A stretch of 64,000 nucleotides of DNA from JBILXY01 sp044378055 (GTDB taxonomy: Bacteria > Patescibacteriota > JACMRA01): the NCBI GenBank assembly GCA_044378055.1, contig JBILXY010000001.1, positions 34,410 to 98,409 on the forward strand. Direction: 5' to 3'. Below the pieces are notes generated by a model. It was not told where the DNA came from, searched no databases, and saw only the letters and a list, made by a program, of their open reading frames with translations. This document shows positions 59,720-64,000 of the stretch, one piece after another. The translations under genes and the position numbers were made by a program. The stretch's first letter is position 1, and every line of letters starts with the position of its first letter.

Positions 59720-61951
59720 ATGTCGGAGCAGAAATTTAGTTCAAGTCAGAATTCTCAAGCTTTTCAATTGGTTTCACCATATAAACCTGCAGGTGATCAA
59801 GGCAAGGTTATTGATGAAATTACTGAAAGTTTAGAAAAGGGTAATTTTGAGCAAACTATATTGGGGGTTACTGGTTCTGGTAAAACCTACATGATGGCTT
59901 CCATCATTAATAATTTACAAAAGCCAACTTTAATCCTGGCTCATAATAAAACCCTAGCTGCCCAATTAGCAGAAGAATTTAAACGCTTTTTCCCAAACAA
60001 TGCGGTTCATTATTTTGTTAGTTACTACGATTATTATCAGCCTGAAAGTTATATTCCAAGGTCGGATACTTTCATTGAAAAACAAACCCAGATTAACGCT
60101 GAAATTGAAAGACTAAGAAACGCTACTACTCAAGCTTTATTAACCAGAAAAGATGTAATAATTGTGGCTTCGGTAAGTTGTATTTATGGTTTAGGCGACC
60201 CTGAAGATTTTAAGTCTTTGAAAATTGAATTAGAAGTTGGCGGAAGGTACAAATTGGATAAATTAACCAGAAAACTTATTGATTTGCAATTCATAAGAAC
60301 CAGCCTAGATTTGCAGCGAGGCTCGTTCAGGCTTCGTGGTGATAATTTAGAAATTGCTCCAGCCGGTGAAGAACTTGGTTACCGTTTTGGTTTTTATGGT
60401 GATGAACTGGAAAGAATTGAAAGCTTTGAAATTGTAAGTGGACACACTGTTGAAGTTATTCAAAAATACAATATTTTCCCGGCCAAACAATATGTTACAA
60501 CCCAGGAAAAAGTTCAAGCTGCTATTCCTAAAATTGAAAAAGATTTAATTGATAGGGTTGATTATTTTAACAAAACAGGAATGCTTCTTCCAGCAGAAAG
60601 GCTAAAGCAAAGAACCTTAAACGATATTGAAATGCTTAGAACTTTGGGTTTTGTATCTGGAATTGAAAATTATTCCATATATTTTGATGGCCGTGAAAAC
60701 GGGGAGGCCCCAGGAACTTTATTGGATTATTTCCCAGATGATTCTCTAACTTTTGTTGATGAAAGCCATATGACACTTTCTCAGGTAGCGGCTATGTATT
60801 CTGGTGATAAAAGTAGAAAAGATACTTTGGTGGAATACGGTTTTAGGCTTCCTTCTGCCTTGAATAATCGCCCTTTGAAAATTAAGGAATTCTTCCAAAA
60901 ACAGAATCAAATAGTTTATGTTTCGGCCACTCCATCCGATTTTGAATTTGGAGTTAAAAATTCTATTGGAAAAGGTGTGGAAGGTGCAGAAATTGAAAGG
61001 AAAAATGAAATGGTGGTTTCCAAGGCAATTATCCGTCCTACTGGGCTTGTTGATCCGGTCATTGTTTTAAAACCTGTAGCAAATCAAGTTGATGATATTT
61101 TGGAAGAAGTTCGTCAGTGTGTTGCTAAAGGTCAACGAGTTTTAATTACAACACTTACAAAAAAGTTTTCTGAAGAATTAGATATTTATTTCAAGCAGAT
61201 TCAAATTAAATCTGCCTATATTCATAGCGATGTTGAAACTTTGGATAGGTTAGATATTCTAAGTGATCTTCGTCGTGGAAAATATGATGTTTTAATTGGA
61301 ATTAACCTTTTAAGGGAAGGTTTAGATTTGCCTGAAGTTTCGCTGGTTGGAATTTTTGATGCAGATAAGGAAGGTTTCTTACGATCCAAAACATCGCTAA
61401 TTCAAATTATTGGAAGGGCAGCAAGACATAGCAATGGAAAAGTAATTATGTACGCCGACACTGTTACCAATTCCATGCGTCAAGCTATTGATGAAACAGA
61501 AGCCAGAAGAAAAATTCAGCTGGCCTACAACCTAGAACACAATATTGTTCCTACTACAACTATTAGAGAATTAAAAACCATCTCTGATGAGGTGAAAGAC
61601 CAGATAGAAGAAAACCAAGATTGGGGGAAAGCTGGGGCGAAATATTCAATAACAGGTTGGGATAAAACAAAGCCTGAAGAAGATGAAATGAAAATTGAAA
61701 GTAGATACACCAGAACTTCCCGTCCTGCAAAATCTGCTTACACAGCCACAAGGCAAGCGATGGCCAGAGAAGGGAGTGGCAAGCAAGTTTTCGATGCTTT
61801 TGATGCCCAAAAAGAAGCCTATTTAGTTGAACTTCGCCAATTAAATTTATCTTCAACTGAAATTCAAGAAAGGTTACAAATTGCCATAGACGCCATGGAC
61901 TTCGAAATGGCAGCCGCTTTGAGAGATTTTGTTAAAGAGGTGGAAGGGTAG
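59720..61951 (+). CDS. uvrB: Excinuclease ABC subunit B
   Basis: A 743-aa UvrB with Walker A GVTGSGKTY, the damage-sensing beta-hairpin (YFVSYYDYYQPESYIPR), Walker B (LTFVDESHMT), helicase motifs V/VI (LREGLDLPEV, QIIGRAARHSNGKV) and a C-terminal UVR motif (about 705-740) that binds UvrC. Complete, unlike uvrC. A longer C-terminal linker precedes UVR. Promoter TTGACA-N18-TCATAA, no Shine-Dalgarno. Confidence 0.97.
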   Translation: MSEQKFSSSQNSQAFQLVSPYKPAGDQGKVIDEITESLEKGNFEQTILGVTGSGKTYMMASIINNLQKPTLILAHNKTLAAQLAEEFKRFFPNNAVHYFVSYYDYYQPESYIPRSDTFIEKQTQINAEIERLRNATTQALLTRKDVIIVASVSCIYGLGDPEDFKSLKIELEVGGRYKLDKLTRKLIDLQFIRTSLDLQRGSFRLRGDNLEIAPAGEELGYRFGFYGDELERIESFEIVSGHTVEVIQKYNIFPAKQYVTTQEKVQAAIPKIEKDLIDRVDYFNKTGMLLPAERLKQRTLNDIEMLRTLGFVSGIENYSIYFDGRENGEAPGTLLDYFPDDSLTFVDESHMTLSQVAAMYSGDKSRKDTLVEYGFRLPSALNNRPLKIKEFFQKQNQIVYVSATPSDFEFGVKNSIGKGVEGAEIERKNEMVVSKAIIRPTGLVDPVIVLKPVANQVDDILEEVRQCVAKGQRVLITTLTKKFSEELDIYFKQIQIKSAYIHSDVETLDRLDILSDLRRGKYDVLIGINLLREGLDLPEVSLVGIFDADKEGFLRSKTSLIQIIGRAARHSNGKVIMYADTVTNSMRQAIDETEARRKIQLAYNLEHNIVPTTTIRELKTISDEVKDQIEENQDWGKAGAKYSITGWDKTKPEEDEMKIESRYTRTSRPAKSAYTATRQAMAREGSGKQVFDAFDAQKEAYLVELRQLNLSSTEIQERLQIAIDAMDFEMAAALRDFVKEVEG

Positions 61952-61970
61952 GTAGGACTCTTGTAATAGT

Positions 61971-62516
61971 TTATTTGCTATTAATAAACTCTAAAACTTC
62001 CTTAACTCTATCTTCGTGTTTTTGGGTTTTAAGAATTAAAAGGTTTTGTTCTGGAACTAGGTTTTGAATATTCGCGACAGCAAGTTTATCGAACTTTTCT
62101 CTGGTGTCTATATTGGCTCTTAAATTTTCTTGTACACCTTCAAACATAATTGGGAAATAAATAAAATGGGTATAATCTTTGGCCCTTTCGGAAATTAAAT
62201 TGGTGTATAATTGTAAATCCACATCGTTCATATTGCTGCTTAACTGGGTATAACAAAGAAAATCTATAACTGATCTGTCGGTAATAAAACCGTTCTCTGC
62301 ATTTGCATTTTCTAGCTCTATTTGTTTGTTCAAGGCATGTTTTTGAAACAAGGCTCTGGCGTCTTGGGGAAGTTTTTCAAAGTCTGAAACCCCAAATTCC
62401 TGCCATAAATTGCGCATGGTGTTGGTTATAAAATGCAAATTCAACCTTTCAGCCAAGTCTTTCCCAAGCGTAGTTTTCCCAGTAGAGTGAGCCCCACAAA
62501 GTGCAATTTTGTTCAT
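61971..62516 (-). CDS. NadR-like P-loop ATPase/kinase
   Basis: A 181-aa AAA_28-type protein with Walker A CGAHSTGKTTLGKDLAERL, a conserved FITDRSVIDFLCYT segment and an Arg-rich C-terminal helix region (LRANIDTREKFDKLA). It resembles the kinase domain of NadR (ribosylnicotinamide kinase). It lies 50 nt after the DNA polymerase subunit-like gene and in the same direction. Confidence 0.78.
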   Translation of the reverse strand: MNKIALCGAHSTGKTTLGKDLAERLNLHFITNTMRNLWQEFGVSDFEKLPQDARALFQKHALNKQIELENANAENGFITDRSVIDFLCYTQLSSNMNDVDLQLYTNLISERAKDYTHFIYFPIMFEGVQENLRANIDTREKFDKLAVANIQNLVPEQNLLILKTQKHEDRVKEVLEFINSK

Positions 62517-62566
62517 AATAAAGGGAAAATTATACGGGGTGAAATGATTGTCAAACGGCTGAACAT

Positions 62567-63298
62567 TTACCCCTCCAAAACCCCTAAAGCAAACTTTTTT
62601 TGAAGGTTTTCGGAGTTTAGTTTTTGGGCTTGTAACACTTTGCTAATTTTTTGAGCTAGGTTTTTGCTTGGTTTTTGGGAATAAATGCTTTCTAAATTTT
62701 GTAGAACTTGCCATAACCAGAAGGAAATTTCGTTTCGCTCGGCTTTGGCTAGAACTGTTAAATCGCCCACTTTGTTGTTTAAAAAGTTTCTGGTAAATTC
62801 GCCAACATCTGGATATTTTTTCTTGCATACCTCGATTAAACTTGAATCCAAAAAGCTAAAACAAGTTTCCAGGCTTAGGTTGTAAATTTGGCATCGAGAT
62901 TTAATGGTCGGAAGTATCGTGAAAATATCTGGGCTGAAAAGTATAGGGTGCAAATTAGGCGGGGTTTCTTCAATTAATTTTAACAGTCCTTCTTGGGCTG
63001 GAAGCGAAATGTTTCCCAGGTCTCCAAGGAAAAGCAGAGTAGAGGCTGGGTAATGTTTGTATAAACCAGCTAAATCTTCGCGGAAGTCTTCTTTGGCTAT
63101 CCAGTTTGGTATTATAACTCTTTCTGAACTTAAATAGGTTTGCCAAGTTTTCCCTTCTGCATCAATTTTTTCTAAAGTATTTGGAAGTTTGAATTGCTGA
63201 TTATTATCTATTTGTTGAAGAATATTGGTAGCTAGAGAGGGAATTAGGATTGGTAAATCTAGATAGGTTTTGGTTAAGAAAATGGAACTTTGATTCAT
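62567..63298 (-). CDS. DNA polymerase III delta'-like subunit
   Basis: A 243-aa protein with LLFLGDLGNISLPAQEGLLK, LIEETPPNLHPILFSPD and TILPTIKSRCQIYNL (the SRC motif region), matching clamp-loader delta' and related AAA+ proteins. The usual N-terminal P-loop is missing, as expected for delta', and the protein is short. Upstream is a repeat-rich gap. Confidence 0.75.
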   Translation of the reverse strand: MNQSSIFLTKTYLDLPILIPSLATNILQQIDNNQQFKLPNTLEKIDAEGKTWQTYLSSERVIIPNWIAKEDFREDLAGLYKHYPASTLLFLGDLGNISLPAQEGLLKLIEETPPNLHPILFSPDIFTILPTIKSRCQIYNLSLETCFSFLDSSLIEVCKKKYPDVGEFTRNFLNNKVGDLTVLAKAERNEISFWLWQVLQNLESIYSQKPSKNLAQKISKVLQAQKLNSENLQKKFALGVLEG

Positions 63299-63364
63299 AG
63301 GGGTTGGTTGTTGTGGATGGAGTTTATTTACGAGAATAAGTTTCGTGGTGTTAATCCGTTTTGG

Positions 63365-63414
63365 ATCCTGAAACCTTTTTCAGGATGACAGTTTCACGAG
63401 TTCAGGATGACAGT
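63365..63414. repeat. Inverted and direct repeats with CAGGATGACAG
   Basis: ATCCTGAAA-cctt-TTTCAGGAT is a perfect 9-bp inverted repeat (63365-63386). The 14-mer TTCAGGATGACAGT occurs at 63379 and 63401. A GTAGC hairpin element begins 7 nt downstream. Confidence 0.8.
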
Positions 63415-63420
63415 GCTGGC

Positions 63421-63442
63421 GTAGCGGAGACTCCCAGTCTCC
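63421..63442. repeat. GTAGC + hairpin element (REP-like)
   Basis: GTAGC followed by GGAGACT-CCC-AGTCTCC: a 7-bp perfect stem with a 3-nt loop. Same layout as 15224-15245 (minus) and 23004-23025. Confidence 0.75.
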
Positions 63443-63552
63443 AAATTCGAGATGAATTAGCATCGCAAGTTTGAATATCATTATCATTGAAGAATATTCT
63501 AATTCAGGCAAGGCTTGACAAATAGGCTAATTAAATTGAAAACTTAGCAAGT

Positions 63553-63638
63553 GCCGTTGTGGTGGAATGGTAGACACGGGAGACTTAAAATCTCCTATCC
63601 GCAAGGGTGTGAGGGTTCGAGTCCCTCCGTCGGCACCA
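63553..63638 (+). tRNA. tRNA-Leu (anticodon TAA)
   Basis: An 86-nt gene with a CTTAAAA anticodon loop, a long variable arm, a GAGGGTTCGAGTCCCTC T-arm and an encoded CCA. The acceptor stem GCCGTTG/CGTCGGC has a T-T mismatch at pair 5-68, unlike the other two tRNA-Leu in this window. Confidence 0.93.
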
Positions 63639-63650
63639 TTTAAATATTTT

Positions 63651-63670
63651 CCCCTTAAGGGGTATTTTTT
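63651..63670 (+). terminator. tRNA-Leu terminator
   Basis: CCCCTTAAGGGG palindrome followed by TATTTTTT. Confidence 0.75.
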
Positions 63671-63745
63671 GTGGGCGAGTTATCGTTGACTAAATGAATT
63701 TTATGGGTAAAGCTCAGGTTGTTGTAACTTGGAAATACTTTCACA

Positions 63746-63925
63746 ATGAAAATTTCATTTTCTCTAAAGATGACACTTACAATTGTATTGCTATTATTTT
63801 TGTTTGGTACTGGTGCTGGTATGGTCAGTGCATTTCCAGATTTTAAGGTGCAAATTATTATTTTATACTTGTTTCCGGGATATTATTTATCAAGAAATCA
63901 TGCTCCATCAAAAATTTTGACTTAA
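63746..63925 (+). CDS. Possible small membrane protein, 59 aa
   Basis: MKISFSLKMTLTIVLLLFLF starts a short protein with two hydrophobic stretches (the second is VQIIILYLFPGYYLS) and a polar tail. It has no Shine-Dalgarno. TTGACT lies about 60 nt upstream. An overlapping ORF in another frame starts at 63703 and is less convincing. Low confidence. Confidence 0.4.
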   Translation: MKISFSLKMTLTIVLLLFLFGTGAGMVSAFPDFKVQIIILYLFPGYYLSRNHAPSKILT

Positions 63926-64000
63926 AGAAAGAATTGGGGTGATGGATTATGTAATATTCCTATGATTAAAGTACGTGTGAATTAATTTACTTCTCCTTTC

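Noticed and set aside
63703..63846. Alternative 47-codon ORF overlapping the 59-aa membrane peptide
   Set aside because: Unusual Trp/Tyr/Cys-rich tail and no supporting signal; the other frame has a plausible membrane protein.
1..64000. CRISPR array
   Set aside because: No regularly spaced direct repeats of 24-40 nt; the repeats found are dispersed palindromes.
1..64000. UGA recoded as glycine or tryptophan
   Set aside because: Conserved proteins are open without in-frame TGA, and one gene ends at TGA directly before a terminator.

Overview
The window looks like a chromosomal segment of a Candidate Phyla Radiation (Patescibacteria) bacterium, possibly near Katanobacteria/WWE3 or Microgenomates. 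The lineage is inferred from gene style, not a marker tree. The signs are low GC (mid-30s percent by eye), short intergenic gaps, many host-type genes with a -10 box only 6-10 nt before the ATG (leaderless or near-leaderless mRNAs), many single-gene transcription units, many secreted or membrane proteins of unknown function, and a standard code in which stops are almost all TAA or TAG (I found one TGA).

Layout. 1-8.5 kb: the 3' end of rnc, an operon of two FecR-type proteins and a CHASE2 adenylate/guanylate cyclase, a large secreted protein, and rnhB carrying an in-frame repeat insertion. 8.5-18.5 kb: clpC, a DUF4145-like gene, folD, a uvrC gene broken by a ~370-bp insertion, several tiny genes and an ABC transporter pair. 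18.5-23.7 kb: a UvrD/PcrA-type helicase-nuclease broken by a ~1 kb insertion that holds a small gene and a second class III cyclase, then a UDG-family protein. 23.7-26.4 kb: tRNA-Ser followed by a HaeIII-like restriction-modification pair and a DUF1905 protein. 26.5-35 kb: a three-gene envelope/pilin-like operon, an adenylate-kinase-like enzyme, a DAO oxidoreductase, a MurE-like ligase, two conserved unknowns and ParA. 35-44.6 kb: small modules, MurC, an orphan receiver protein, a HIT protein, methionine aminopeptidase, two membrane proteins, three tRNAs, a dienelactone hydrolase, superoxide dismutase and a WxL-like/DUF916 surface pair. 44.6-64 kb: trpS, pheS, ftsX, a GspE/PilB ATPase, lemA, rpsO, trxB, a bactofilin-like protein, pnp, membrane proteins, a thermonuclease, uvrB, an NadR-like P-loop protein, a DNA polymerase III delta'-like protein and tRNA-Leu.

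Two kinds of transcription unit stand out. Housekeeping genes have TTGACN-N17/18-(-10)-N6-10-ATG and no Shine-Dalgarno. A dozen scattered short genes (52-244 aa, plus one of 34 aa), most of them unrecognised, instead have a leader, usually a purine-rich Shine-Dalgarno, and often their own hairpin terminator. Two of these modules lie exactly in the breaks of uvrC and the uvrD-like gene, which suggests they are mobile or cassette-like. This is my best candidate for an undescribed system here.

A second layer is small palindromic repeats. Three 22-nt GTAGC+hairpin elements have identical geometry but unrelated, self-complementary stems. A 40-nt element is shared by rnhB and an intergenic region. 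A double-hairpin CCCCTC/GAGGGG element occurs twice. Some of these have been accommodated in frame inside rnhB and uvrC. No CRISPR array, rRNA, transposase or recombinase was seen.
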